From: Pseudomonas paraeruginosa PA7
GTDB lineage: Bacteria; Pseudomonadota; Gammaproteobacteria; Pseudomonadales; Pseudomonadaceae
Length of the DNA: 64,000 nucleotides
Reading direction: 5' to 3'
NCBI RefSeq assembly: GCF_000017205.1
Contig: NC_009656.1
Span: forward strand, 3,972,001 to 4,036,000
Each line of letters opens with the position of its first letter. Position 1 is the first letter of the stretch. The notes beneath the pieces were generated by a model. The model saw only the letters and a program-made list of their open reading frames with translations. It searched no databases and had not been told where the DNA came from. This document shows, in pieces, positions 44,332 through 52,515 of the stretch. Both the position numbers and the translations under genes were made by a program.

Positions 44332-44853
44332 CTACTGCAACACGAAATTGGTGAACAACACTTGCTCGACGGCCAACTGGCCGGTTTGCTTCTTGGCCAG
44401 CTCCTGCAACCCGGCGGTCGCCTGCTGGCGGAGCATCTCCTTGCCCACCGGGGTCACCAGCGAGTCGAAATTCTGACTCGAGAACAGCATCACCAGTTTA
44501 TTGCGAACCAGCGGCATGTGCTCGCGCAATGCGTCCATCTGCGCCTTGTCGCGCCCCATCAGCGCGACGCCCACCTGCATGTAGCGCTGGCGGCCGTTCT
44601 GGTTGAAGTTGACGACGAAGGCCGGCGCCAGGATCTCGTACAACGCCGGCTGCTTGCCCGGCTTCACCGCCTCGCTGGCGACTTCCTCGGTCTTCTCGGC
44701 CTTCAGCGACTTGCTGAGGAAGAACCAGGTGCCGCCCACCGACAGGCCGATCGCCAGCAGCAGGCCGACCACGATCAGCAGGATCAGCTTCAGCTTGCTC
44801 TTGCCGCCGCCCGGAGCCCCCGCCTCGGCGGGTGTCGCCTCTTTCTTAGCCAT
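44332..44853 (-). CDS. fliL: Flagellar basal-body protein FliL
   Basis: A 173-residue inner-membrane protein: cytosolic Lys/Gly-rich N-terminus, one membrane helix (LKLILLIVVGLLLAIGLSVGGTWFF) and a periplasmic domain with FVVNFNQNGRQRYMQVGVALM. It associates with stators and supports torque. It is the first gene of fliLMNOPQR-flhB, with a consensus sigma-54 promoter 50 nt upstream. Confidence 0.94.
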   Translation of the reverse strand: MAKKEATPAEAGAPGGGKSKLKLILLIVVGLLLAIGLSVGGTWFFLSKSLKAEKTEEVASEAVKPGKQPALYEILAPAFVVNFNQNGRQRYMQVGVALMGRDKAQMDALREHMPLVRNKLVMLFSSQNFDSLVTPVGKEMLRQQATAGLQELAKKQTGQLAVEQVLFTNFVLQ

Positions 44854-44902
44854 GCCAAAAATCCGTCGCTATAGCGTCAAATGAAGTGTTTCAGGGGGTG
44901 AG

Positions 44903-44918
44903 AGCAAGGGTTGTGCCA
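44903..44918 (-). promoter_or_regulatory. Sigma-54 promoter of fliL operon
   Basis: Minus strand: TGGCAC-N5-TTGCT, a full match to the RpoN -24/-12 consensus with 10 nt between GG and GC. It is 50 nt upstream of fliL. The remaining 204 nt to the DUF3304 gene show no further ORF or terminator I can support. Confidence 0.88.
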
Positions 44919-45122
44919 TTTTTCAGCGTCGCCCCGGCCCCGCCCTGAGGATAGACGGCGCGGATATTACAGGCTGGCCGGCGGAAGTCATCCCTGGAAA
45001 CGAAAAGTATCTTCGGCTCAACGGCCTGTGAAACGCCGCCCAACCGGAATCATCACAGAATGGGCAACATGCCAGCTAAGAAGTGTGCCCGGCCTACAGG
45101 ACCTCAGCCCACCATCGTGACG

Positions 45123-45776
45123 TCACCAGGAACCATACGGAATGCCATTTCTTTCAATGTAGGCTTTGGAAATATCGCTCAAGGGATAGTGATGTCCGCC
45201 TGACCCACCGCCATAGGGCCCCTTCTTCACCACTTCTCCCTGCACTCGGGTGACCTCGATGGGACTCAGGCACGGCCCCATGATCCAGGCCTTGGCGATG
45301 CCGCCGGGGGCCAGGCCGATGGCCAGGCCTTCGCGGTAGCCGGTGATCCACTTGTCATCGGCCCGGCAGTATGCCTTCTCACCCTTGACCATGGCCTGCC
45401 GGATGGCCTCGGGAATGACGATATAGGCCTGGTAGGTCTGCGGTTCCACCAGCGACTGCCAGCGCACGTAGATCAGTCGCGGCAGGGCCGCTCCACGGAC
45501 ATGCTTGCCGGCCCCCCAACCGGGGCGTTTAGGCCAGCCTCGAGGATTCCCCTTGAAGTTCTTCGGCGTCTGGATCGCCGCCACACCGCTCATGGCGCGG
45601 CGAAACACCCGGTCGTGGATATCCACCGCATCGGCGGTCTCGATCCACACCTCCATGTAGCTGGGCGCGAGAAAGCCCAGGCGCCAGGCGTCGTAGGGCA
45701 GGCCATTGCCGCCGCGGGCGCAGCCCGCCGGCAACCAGGCCAGGGCCAGCAGCAGGGCGAGCATGAACCTAGGCAT
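45123..45776 (-). CDS. DUF3304-type lipoprotein, candidate immunity protein
   Basis: A 217-residue predicted lipoprotein: signal sequence with lipobox LPAGC, lipidated Cys19. The body contains GNGLPYDAWRLGFLAPSYMEVWIE and late GHHYPLSDISKAYIERNGIPYGSW, which I associate with the DUF3304 family that is repeatedly found beside DUF2235 type VI lipase effectors. Its start overlaps the effector stop by 8 nt, so the two are translationally coupled. The envelope location fits an immunity protein guarding the periplasm. Function is by association. Confidence 0.75.
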   Translation of the reverse strand: MPRFMLALLLALAWLPAGCARGGNGLPYDAWRLGFLAPSYMEVWIETADAVDIHDRVFRRAMSGVAAIQTPKNFKGNPRGWPKRPGWGAGKHVRGAALPRLIYVRWQSLVEPQTYQAYIVIPEAIRQAMVKGEKAYCRADDKWITGYREGLAIGLAPGGIAKAWIMGPCLSPIEVTRVQGEVVKKGPYGGGSGGHHYPLSDISKAYIERNGIPYGSW

Positions 45777-47616
45777 TGGGATACTCCTTGCGCTTGCCGC
45801 CCTCCGCGGGGCGGTTGATGAACATCACCGCCAGCGCGCTGTTGTGCTTGCCCTTGGCGGCGTTCCAGTGGGCGGACAGGTGGATGTAGCGGCGGCACAG
45901 CAGGGCGATTTCCTCCTCGCTGAGGCCGGTGAAGTCCTCACCCAGGGCGTAGGCCTGCAACTTGGCGGCGATGGGCCGTAGTTCGTCCGGGAGGGCTAAC
46001 GCGGGGTCGCGCTCTTCGATCGCCTTGAAGGCTACCCCGGCCCGCACCGCCAGTTCACGCATGATCCGCAGGTAGACCCGCGACAGCTCGCCGCGCACCC
46101 GCCGCTCGCTGCTGAGCGCCGCGTAGACCCGCTTCTCCGGCGGTTCGCCGCGGCGCTGGGGCTGCGCCACCGACCAGGTGGCGATGCCCAGGCGCTGCAC
46201 ATAGGGCCGCCAGTGCGGCAACTCGCGCTCCAGGCGTTGGCGGGTGCGCCAGTAGGCCTCGGTATGCTCGTCGGCCTGGCCCTGGCTGACCAGGTTGCTG
46301 TCCGGCCGGCTGAGCAGAACCTTCTCCACCGCTTCGGGCAGGTAGCCGCCGCCGATGTCCGAGTGGGCGCCGGGCAAGCGGATGTCGTGGTCGCTGCGGA
46401 CCAGGGAGAAGTTGTGGCGGTACTCGTTGCCCGCCACCAGTTGCACCACCCGCCGCGCGCAGCCGGGGGCCAGGCCCAGGGCGAGGTCGGCGTTGCGCCC
46501 GTCGTGCGGACTGAAATCGCCGCGCAGCGGCGCGACGATGCCGGCCACGGTGTCGAACAGGCCGACGAAGTTCAGCGCGAAGTCGGTTCCGCGGCGCCAG
46601 GCGAAGCGCCGGGCGAACAATGGCGACCCGCCGGGCAGGGCCCGGGCCAGCGGGCTGTCCGGGCCCTTGAGCAGTTCGTTGGCGCAGTGCCGCGCGGCCG
46701 CCGCGCCGCGGCTGAAGCCGAACAGGTCGATTTCGATGCGCTCGATCAGGAGATTGGGATTGTTATCCTGCAACAGACGCAACTGCTCCAGTACCAGAGC
46801 AGGCATCTGCCTGATCCGCGCCAGTACCCCGGTCGGGCCCTGGCCCGTTCCCTGGCTGTAGAAGGAGTCCTCGCCGCCGCTGCGGGTGCCGACGCCCTCC
46901 AGATAGACCTTGAGGTACGCCTCTTCAACGTGCGAAGTTAACGGCTCGCCCGTCTGATCTGGATACAACTCGTACAACCGCGCCACATTGGTCGCATCGT
47001 TGCCATAGCTGTTGTCCGGCACCCGGCCCTCGCCGTCGTAGCCATAGGCGGCGCAGTGCTGGCGGATATCCTCGGCGGCCGTGTCGCTCAGGCCCACCGC
47101 CAGGGCGTGGCAGCCGGCGACCGCCGCGCTGTTGGCCTGGTTGTTGCCGGTGCCGTCGAAGAACAACCCCAGGCGCAGGGTGACGCCGCTCCGTTCTCCC
47201 TCTTCTTCCTCTTCTTCCAGACCTGCGCCGGGGGCTGTCGGCGAACGCCAGGCATCGGCCGGAGGAGGCGCCATCGAACGGCCTGGAAAGGGAGCGCGGG
47301 GATTGAGAGACATGGCCGCCGACTCCTCGGATGAGAGTACCTGGCAACGCAACGTCTGGTCGGCGAGCAGGCGTGGCGGCGGATCGCAGCGGCACATGCA
47401 GAGATCGCCGTCCAGGGCGGTGCTACGCGTTTCCAGCCGCTCGTCCAGGCGCGGGCCGACGCAGACGATGACCCCGGCACTGCCGCAGGCGGGGCAGAAC
47501 ACACTGTCACCCTCGCGGGCCATGGGCTTGCCTTCGATGCTGGCATGCTCCCAGGCGCTGGTGACGGTGCCGCCCGCCGTGGTGCGGGCGCCCAGGGTGA
47601 TGTGGTAGCGCTTCAT
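45769..47616 (-). CDS. PAAR-DUF2235 fusion, candidate type VI phospholipase effector
   Basis: A 615-residue protein. Residues 1-95 form a PAAR-like spike domain (LGARTTAGGTV, AREGDSVFCPACG, CMCRCDPPPRLL; Cys41, 44, 52, 73, 75, 77). A short acidic linker (residues 130-142) leads to an alpha/beta-hydrolase of the DUF2235/Tle1 type: LFFDGTGNN (151-159), nucleophile Ser302 in GFSRG, Asp354 in GLFDTVAG, and His418-x-Asp420 in GAHSDIGGGY. All expected catalytic residues are present. It would be loaded on VgrG and delivered to hydrolyse target phospholipids. The ATG at 47616 follows AGGTGG. No vgrG or chaperone gene is beside it. Confidence 0.85.
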   Translation of the reverse strand: MKRYHITLGARTTAGGTVTSAWEHASIEGKPMAREGDSVFCPACGSAGVIVCVGPRLDERLETRSTALDGDLCMCRCDPPPRLLADQTLRCQVLSSEESAAMSLNPRAPFPGRSMAPPPADAWRSPTAPGAGLEEEEEEGERSGVTLRLGLFFDGTGNNQANSAAVAGCHALAVGLSDTAAEDIRQHCAAYGYDGEGRVPDNSYGNDATNVARLYELYPDQTGEPLTSHVEEAYLKVYLEGVGTRSGGEDSFYSQGTGQGPTGVLARIRQMPALVLEQLRLLQDNNPNLLIERIEIDLFGFSRGAAAARHCANELLKGPDSPLARALPGGSPLFARRFAWRRGTDFALNFVGLFDTVAGIVAPLRGDFSPHDGRNADLALGLAPGCARRVVQLVAGNEYRHNFSLVRSDHDIRLPGAHSDIGGGYLPEAVEKVLLSRPDSNLVSQGQADEHTEAYWRTRQRLERELPHWRPYVQRLGIATWSVAQPQRRGEPPEKRVYAALSSERRVRGELSRVYLRIMRELAVRAGVAFKAIEERDPALALPDELRPIAAKLQAYALGEDFTGLSEEEIALLCRRYIHLSAHWNAAKGKHNSALAVMFINRPAEGGKRKEYPNA

Positions 47617-47760
47617 GGTTCCACCTGTGCCGAATGCAAGGGCCATCATATTGCCGGTGCAGGTAGATCAGAGGGCAGTACCACCCTGGTGAAGCAGACG
47701 TTTCTTACAAGGGCGGGGTATTTTGACGCAAGCCATTCAGCCCGATCTTACGGCTGCGCG

Positions 47761-47794
47761 AAAAAAGCAAAAGAAAGGCCTCTCATAGGAGGCC
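47761..47794 (-). terminator. Rho-independent terminator after fliK
   Basis: Minus strand: stem GGCCTC / GAGGCC (47777-47794) with a 6-nt loop, followed by a T-rich run broken by two single bases (47761-47776). It ends fliK transcription before the effector gene. Confidence 0.8.
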
Positions 47795-47819
47795 CAAAGG
47801 GGAAGCACGGACGCCAGTC

Positions 47820-49106
47820 TCAGGCGTAGTAGTCGACCAACCCACGGGCGGCCGCCGAACCGGGCCGGCCGCGGATCTCGCTGACTCCAACCAGGGTCTC
47901 CTCGTCGCCCGCCGCCTCGCCTGCGAAGCCGCGGCCACGCGCCGAGCCGCCCTCGCCGCCCCGCTGCTGGCCCTGCCAGCCGCGCGCCAGCGACTGGTCG
48001 GAGACGTTCACGTCGAGCTGGTTCATGCCTTGCTGGCTGAACATGTCGCGCAGCCGGTGCATCTGGCTTTCCAGGGCGTCGCGGACGCCGGCGTTGGGAC
48101 TGGCGAAGGTCACCTGGGTCTGGTCCGCGGTCATGTGGATGCGCACATCCAGGCGCCCGAGCTCGGCCGGGTCGAGCTGGATCTCCGCCGACTTGAGGTT
48201 CTGGCTGGACATCCACATCACCCGGTCCACCACCGCCTCGCTCCAGCCGTTCTGCTGCATCGCCACCGGCTGGCCGGGCACCGTGCCGTTCACCGGACGG
48301 TTGGTCAGGGCCTGCTGCGCCATGGCCTGGGTCAGGCCGTTGAGCTTGGCGGCGAAGGGCTCGCCGCGCGGCTCCGCCTTGCTCTCCAGCAGGCTCTCGC
48401 TGGCGGCGCTGGCGAGGGCCGGCTCGGCGGTCTGCTGCAACTGGGCCTCGAGCGCCTTGCCGTCGACGGCCCTGGTCAAGGAATCGGAGGTCAGGCTGGC
48501 AAGGGCATCGCCGAGGTCCGCCTGGCGTGGATCGGTGCTCTTCGCCGGCCCGCCTTTCGCCGCCTGCGCGGCGTCCTGGGCGCCCTGCTCCAGGGCCATG
48601 CTCACCGCCGGCACGCCGTTGAGCTTGACCAGGGTCGGGTCGCTGCTGGCTTCGGTAAGACTGGCCGGCGCACTGCTGGCCGACGGCACGGCGGGCGGCA
48701 GCAGGGCCGCCTGGGTCGATTCGTCGAGCAGCGGCACGGCGCCGCCCAAGCCGAGCAGTTGCAGCGGATCGGCGGGGGTTTCGGTTTTTTCCCCGTCATC
48801 GGCGCTGGCCTGGCCGTCTGCCGGCAAAGGCTTGCCGTCTTCGGCAACGGCCGGCTGCCTGGCGGCATCCGCCGGCGGTGCCTCGGCTGCGTCCTTGCCG
48901 GCGTCCCGCGGCTTGTCCCGCGAACCTTTCGACGGGCCATCGGTGCGCTCGGCCGGCTTCCTCGCGGTCTCCTTGGCATAGACATCGGAGAAGCTGGAAG
49001 TCTTGTCGTTACTGGGCTCAGGCGTTTTCTGCGGGCTCTTCGGCGCGGCAGACTTGGGCTTTACATCAGGCGTCGGCGGCAACAACACACCAGGGGCGAC
49101 GGCCAT
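47820..49106 (-). CDS. fliK: Flagellar hook-length control protein FliK
   Basis: A 428-residue secreted molecular ruler. The N-terminal half is Pro/Lys/Asp-rich and flexible. The C-terminal Flg_hook domain (about residues 285-400; SEAVVDRVMWMSSQNLKSAEIQLDPAELGRLDVRIHM) interacts with FlhB-C to stop hook growth. I chose the ATG at 49106 with GGAGA 8 nt upstream; a far longer upstream frame overlaps the opposite-strand UPF0149 gene and is spurious. Confidence 0.92.
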   Translation of the reverse strand: MAVAPGVLLPPTPDVKPKSAAPKSPQKTPEPSNDKTSSFSDVYAKETARKPAERTDGPSKGSRDKPRDAGKDAAEAPPADAARQPAVAEDGKPLPADGQASADDGEKTETPADPLQLLGLGGAVPLLDESTQAALLPPAVPSASSAPASLTEASSDPTLVKLNGVPAVSMALEQGAQDAAQAAKGGPAKSTDPRQADLGDALASLTSDSLTRAVDGKALEAQLQQTAEPALASAASESLLESKAEPRGEPFAAKLNGLTQAMAQQALTNRPVNGTVPGQPVAMQQNGWSEAVVDRVMWMSSQNLKSAEIQLDPAELGRLDVRIHMTADQTQVTFASPNAGVRDALESQMHRLRDMFSQQGMNQLDVNVSDQSLARGWQGQQRGGEGGSARGRGFAGEAAGDEETLVGVSEIRGRPGSAAARGLVDYYA

Positions 49107-49157
49107 GGGAATTCTCCATCTGCGAAGGGATAGCATCGTGGCTTGCGCAGGGGACTC

Positions 49158-49173
49158 AGCAAGGTCCGGGCCA
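49158..49173 (-). promoter_or_regulatory. Sigma-54 promoter of fliK
   Basis: Minus strand: TGGCCC-N5-TTGCT with 10 nt between GG and GC, one base off consensus, 52 nt upstream of fliK. Confidence 0.6.
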
Positions 49174-49292
49174 ACTTCGCCGGTCCCCTCCGCGAGGCCT
49201 GCGCCAGGCCCTGTGCCGGGCACGCCCGCTTTGCCCGCAGGGCCCGTCTGGACTACAATCCAGAGCCGCATCCCTCCCGAGGTAGTACCCTG

Positions 49293-49880
49293 ATGTCCTT
49301 CGCCGAAAAACTGTCCCGTCTGCAAGCCTTCCTCGATGCCGATGACCTGCACGAAGAAGCGCTGGACTACGTGGCGACCCACGGCTACCTGACCGCCCTG
49401 TCCATCTGCCCGGAGCAGGTGCCGGAGCGGGAGTGGATCGACGCGCTGTTCGCCGAGCCGCCGCATTACCGCAGCGACGAGGAGCGCCAGGAGATCGAGG
49501 GTTCCCTCGAACAGCTCAAGGCGCACATCACCCGCATGCTCGCCAGCGACGAGGATCTCGAGCTGCCCTGCGACCTCGACCTCGGCGACGAGCCGGACGA
49601 TTCCGACCTGCGCGGCTGGTGCATCGGCTTCATGGAAGGCGTGTTCCTCCGCGAGGAAGTCTGGTTCGAGCAGGCCGAGGAGGAAGTCAGCGAGCTGCTG
49701 CTGCCGATCATGGTCGGCTCCGGCCTGTTCGACGAGCAGCCCGAGTTCGACGAGATCGCCCGCGACCGCCACCTGGTGGACGACATGGTCGCGCAGATTC
49801 CCGACCTGCTGACCAACCTGTTCCTGCTCTGCCAGGCGCCGGAAGAAAAGCCCGCCCTGCTCAAGCCACGCCCGCACTGA
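49293..49880 (+). CDS. UPF0149 (YecA/YgfB-type) protein
   Basis: A 195-residue acidic helical cytosolic protein of the UPF0149 family. Visible are LHEEALDYVATHGYLTALSICPE, LRGWCIGFMEGVFLREE and MVGSGLFDEQPEF. It lacks the SEC-C zinc motif of longer YecA proteins. The start ATG at 49293 follows GAGG at 49279-49282. It is the first of a two-gene unit with a DUF454 gene. Function is unknown. Confidence 0.85.
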   Translation: MSFAEKLSRLQAFLDADDLHEEALDYVATHGYLTALSICPEQVPEREWIDALFAEPPHYRSDEERQEIEGSLEQLKAHITRMLASDEDLELPCDLDLGDEPDDSDLRGWCIGFMEGVFLREEVWFEQAEEEVSELLLPIMVGSGLFDEQPEFDEIARDRHLVDDMVAQIPDLLTNLFLLCQAPEEKPALLKPRPH

Positions 49881-49891
49881 GGAGCCCCGCG

Positions 49892-50299
49892 GTGGCGCAG
49901 CGGGAGATTCGCCCGAGCGCTCGCGCCTGGGTGCGCTACTGCCTCCAGGGAGTGGGTTTCCTCAGCGTCGCCCTCGGCGTGATCGGCATCTTCCTGCCGG
50001 TACTGCCGACCACGCCGTTCCTGCTGCTCGCGGCGGCCTGCTTCATGCGCAGTTCGCCACGCTTCTACCATTGGCTGGTCAACCACCCACGGCTCGGCCC
50101 GTGGATCCGCGACTACCTGGACGGCGAGGGCATCCCGCTGAAGGGCAAGGTCTATGCCATCGGCCTGATGTGGGCCAGCATCGCCCTCTCCTGCTACCTG
50201 GTCCGTCGGCCCTGGGCCCAGGGCTTCATGCTGACCAGCGCGGTACTGGTCAGCATCTATATCCTCCGCCAGAAGACCCGGCCGCCGCGCGGCGCCTGA
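49892..50299 (+). CDS. DUF454 (YbaN-type) inner-membrane protein
   Basis: A 135-residue membrane protein of the YbaN/DUF454 family. It has two paired hydrophobic stretches (YCLQGVGFLSVALGVIGIFLPVLP and IGLMWASIALSCYL), and the signature LPTTPFLLLAAACFMRSSPRFYHWLVNHP-type core. GGAG at 49881 precedes the GTG at 49892. It is convergent with the sensor kinase gene 9 nt further on. Confidence 0.82.
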   Translation: MAQREIRPSARAWVRYCLQGVGFLSVALGVIGIFLPVLPTTPFLLLAAACFMRSSPRFYHWLVNHPRLGPWIRDYLDGEGIPLKGKVYAIGLMWASIALSCYLVRRPWAQGFMLTSAVLVSIYILRQKTRPPRGA

Positions 50300-50308
50300 A
50301 GGGCCCGC

Positions 50309-51730
50309 TCAGGACAGCGCCGGATCGCCCTCGCCCAGCGGCAGGCGGTCACCGGGCCCGCGTCGCTCGGGGCTCAGCACGCTGAAGCCGAAGGTGTTCC
50401 AGCCGCCCGCGCTGTCGACGAACACCGAACCGCCGTGCATGCTCGCCACCGCCTTGACGATGGACAGGCCGAGGCCGTGGTTGGCCTCGCTGTTGCTGCG
50501 CGCCGCGTCGACCCGGTAGAAGCGCTCGAACAGGTGCACGCGGTGCTCCACGGCGATCGGCGCGCCGGGGTTGCTCACCGCCACCCGCACCTCGTCGCCG
50601 CGCCGCTCCACCGCGACCCGCACCTCGCCACCGGCCGCGGTGTGCTGGGCGGCGTTGTACAGCAGGTTGGTCACCGCCCGCTGGAACAGCGCGCGCTCGA
50701 CCATCGCCCGGGCGTCGCCCTGTACCTGGGGGCTCACCCCGGCCTCGTCGAAGATCACCTCGAGGAACTCCACCGTGGTCGCGATCTCGCCGGCCAGCCA
50801 GGTGTCCTCGCGCTCGCAGGCCAGGCGACCCTGGTCGGCGCGGGCGAGGAACAGCATGTCGTTGACGATCGCTCGCAGCCGCTCCAGTTCCTCGAGGTTG
50901 GATTGCAGGACTTCCTCGTAGTGTTCGCCGCTGCGCTCGCGGGACAACGCCACCTGGGTCTGGCCGATCAGGTTGGTCAGCGGCGTGCGCAGCTCGTGGG
51001 CGACGTCGGCGTTGAACGATTCCAGGCGCACATAGGCCTGTTCCAGGCGGTCCAGCGCGCCGTTGAACGCCCCCACCAGCTCGCGCAGTTCGGCCGGCAA
51101 GGGCGACATCTGCAGCCGCAGCGACAATTGTCGCGGACTGATCCGCCGGGTTTCCTCGGACAGCCGGTGCACCGGCCACAGGCCCAGGCGGGCGATCCAG
51201 TGGCCGAGCAGCGAGGCCAGCAGCACGCCGAGGGCGGACAGGCCGAGCAGCCATTTCACGGTGGAAGTCCGCGCCTCGTGGAACGCCGCGCTGTCGATGG
51301 CGGTGACGTAGGTCAGCCGCGGCCGGCCCTCGCGCGCCGGCAACACGCCGACCCGCGCGGTCAGCGCGTACCGGTGTTCCGGCAACTGCAACTCGTAGCG
51401 CCCGGCGCCGCTGGCGATCAGGCGCTGCACCGGCTCGCTGAAGCGGCCGTAGCGGTAGCGCGGATCGTCACTGTCGATCCAGAAGCGAATCAGTTCGTAC
51501 TCCTGGCTCAGGTTGTCCAGCTTGCCCTGCAGGTAGGGCCAGCGCTCGGCCAGGTCGGGGTGGTCGAGCATCCGCGAGACCATGTTGAAGCGCACGTCCA
51601 CCTCGCCCTGCTGCAAGCGCTCGGTCTGCCGGTCGAGGATGCAGTAGAGCATGCTGCCGATCAGGGCGAAGATCACCAGCGCGGCGCCGGCGAACATGCC
51701 CGCCAGGCGGGTCGACAAGGACATGCCCAT
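50309..51730 (-). CDS. Two-component sensor histidine kinase
   Basis: A 473-residue inner-membrane kinase of the CusS/CopS-like group: membrane helix (residues 10-32), periplasmic domain (about 33-155), second helix (158-178), HAMP, HisKA with phospho-acceptor His245 in VAHELRTPLTN, and HATPase (VTNLLYNAAQHT, GLGLSIVKAVASMHGG). The ATG at 51730 lies one base after the regulator stop. It is encoded downstream of mexMN; the signal is unknown. Confidence 0.9.
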   Translation of the reverse strand: MGMSLSTRLAGMFAGAALVIFALIGSMLYCILDRQTERLQQGEVDVRFNMVSRMLDHPDLAERWPYLQGKLDNLSQEYELIRFWIDSDDPRYRYGRFSEPVQRLIASGAGRYELQLPEHRYALTARVGVLPAREGRPRLTYVTAIDSAAFHEARTSTVKWLLGLSALGVLLASLLGHWIARLGLWPVHRLSEETRRISPRQLSLRLQMSPLPAELRELVGAFNGALDRLEQAYVRLESFNADVAHELRTPLTNLIGQTQVALSRERSGEHYEEVLQSNLEELERLRAIVNDMLFLARADQGRLACEREDTWLAGEIATTVEFLEVIFDEAGVSPQVQGDARAMVERALFQRAVTNLLYNAAQHTAAGGEVRVAVERRGDEVRVAVSNPGAPIAVEHRVHLFERFYRVDAARSNSEANHGLGLSIVKAVASMHGGSVFVDSAGGWNTFGFSVLSPERRGPGDRLPLGEGDPALS

Positions 51731-51731
51731 C

Positions 51732-52421
51732 TCAGCCCGGCTCCGCCAGCGCGCGGTTCTCCAGCACATAGCCCATGCCCCGGATGGTATGCAGCAGCTT
51801 GTTCTCGAAGGGCCCGTCGAGCTTGGCCCGCAGGCGCTTGATCGCGACCTCGACGACATTCGTGTCGGTGTCGAAATTGATGTCCCAGACCAGCTCGGCG
51901 ATCGCCGTCTTCGACAGGATCTCGCCGCTGCGCTGGGCCAGCACGCAGAGCAGCGCGTATTCCTTGGCGGTCAGTTCCAGGCGGCTGCCGCCGCGGAACA
52001 CCTTGCGGCTGAGCAGGTCGATGGACAGGTCGGCGACGCGCATCTGCGACGCGCTTTCGTGGTTGCCGCCGCGTCGGGTCAGGGCCTGCAGGCGAGCGAC
52101 CAGTTCGAGGAAGGAAAACGGCTTGATCAGATAGTCGTCGGCGCCCTCGCGCAGGCCCCGCACGCGGTCCTCCACCCGCTCGCGCGCGGTGAGCATGATC
52201 ACCGGTGTCTGCCGCTGCTCGCGCAGCGCCCGCAGCACGCCGTAGCCGTCGATCCCGGGCAGCATCACGTCGAGCACGATCACGTCGTACTCGCCGTTGA
52301 GCGCCAGGTGGCGGCCATCGATGCCATTGTCCGCCAGGTCCACGGTGAAACCCTGCTCGGTCAGGCCGCGGTTCAGGTAGTCCGCCGTCTTCGCCTCGTC
52401 CTCGACTATCAGTACCCGCAT
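51732..52421 (-). CDS. OmpR/PhoB-family response regulator
   Basis: A 229-residue regulator: receiver with Asp51 in IVLDVMLPGIDG and Lys in LIKPFSFLEL, then a winged-helix DNA-binding domain (FRGGSRLELTAKEYALLCVLAQRSGEILSKTAIAELVWD). It begins 94 nt downstream of mexN, on the same strand, and may control the efflux genes or respond to envelope or metal stress. Confidence 0.92.
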   Translation of the reverse strand: MRVLIVEDEAKTADYLNRGLTEQGFTVDLADNGIDGRHLALNGEYDVIVLDVMLPGIDGYGVLRALREQRQTPVIMLTARERVEDRVRGLREGADDYLIKPFSFLELVARLQALTRRGGNHESASQMRVADLSIDLLSRKVFRGGSRLELTAKEYALLCVLAQRSGEILSKTAIAELVWDINFDTDTNVVEVAIKRLRAKLDGPFENKLLHTIRGMGYVLENRALAEPG

Positions 52422-52515
52422 CTGTCGCCCGCTCCTCCACTCGCTCCGGCGCCCCGCGCGCCTGCCTGCATCCTAGTCATGCGGCAGGTCCGGGGAAAGT
52501 TCCGTTGGTATCCCT

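Noticed and set aside
47820-49877. Extension of fliK to 49877
   Set aside because: The extra segment is antisense to the UPF0149 gene; the ATG at 49106 has a ribosome site and a sigma-54 promoter upstream.
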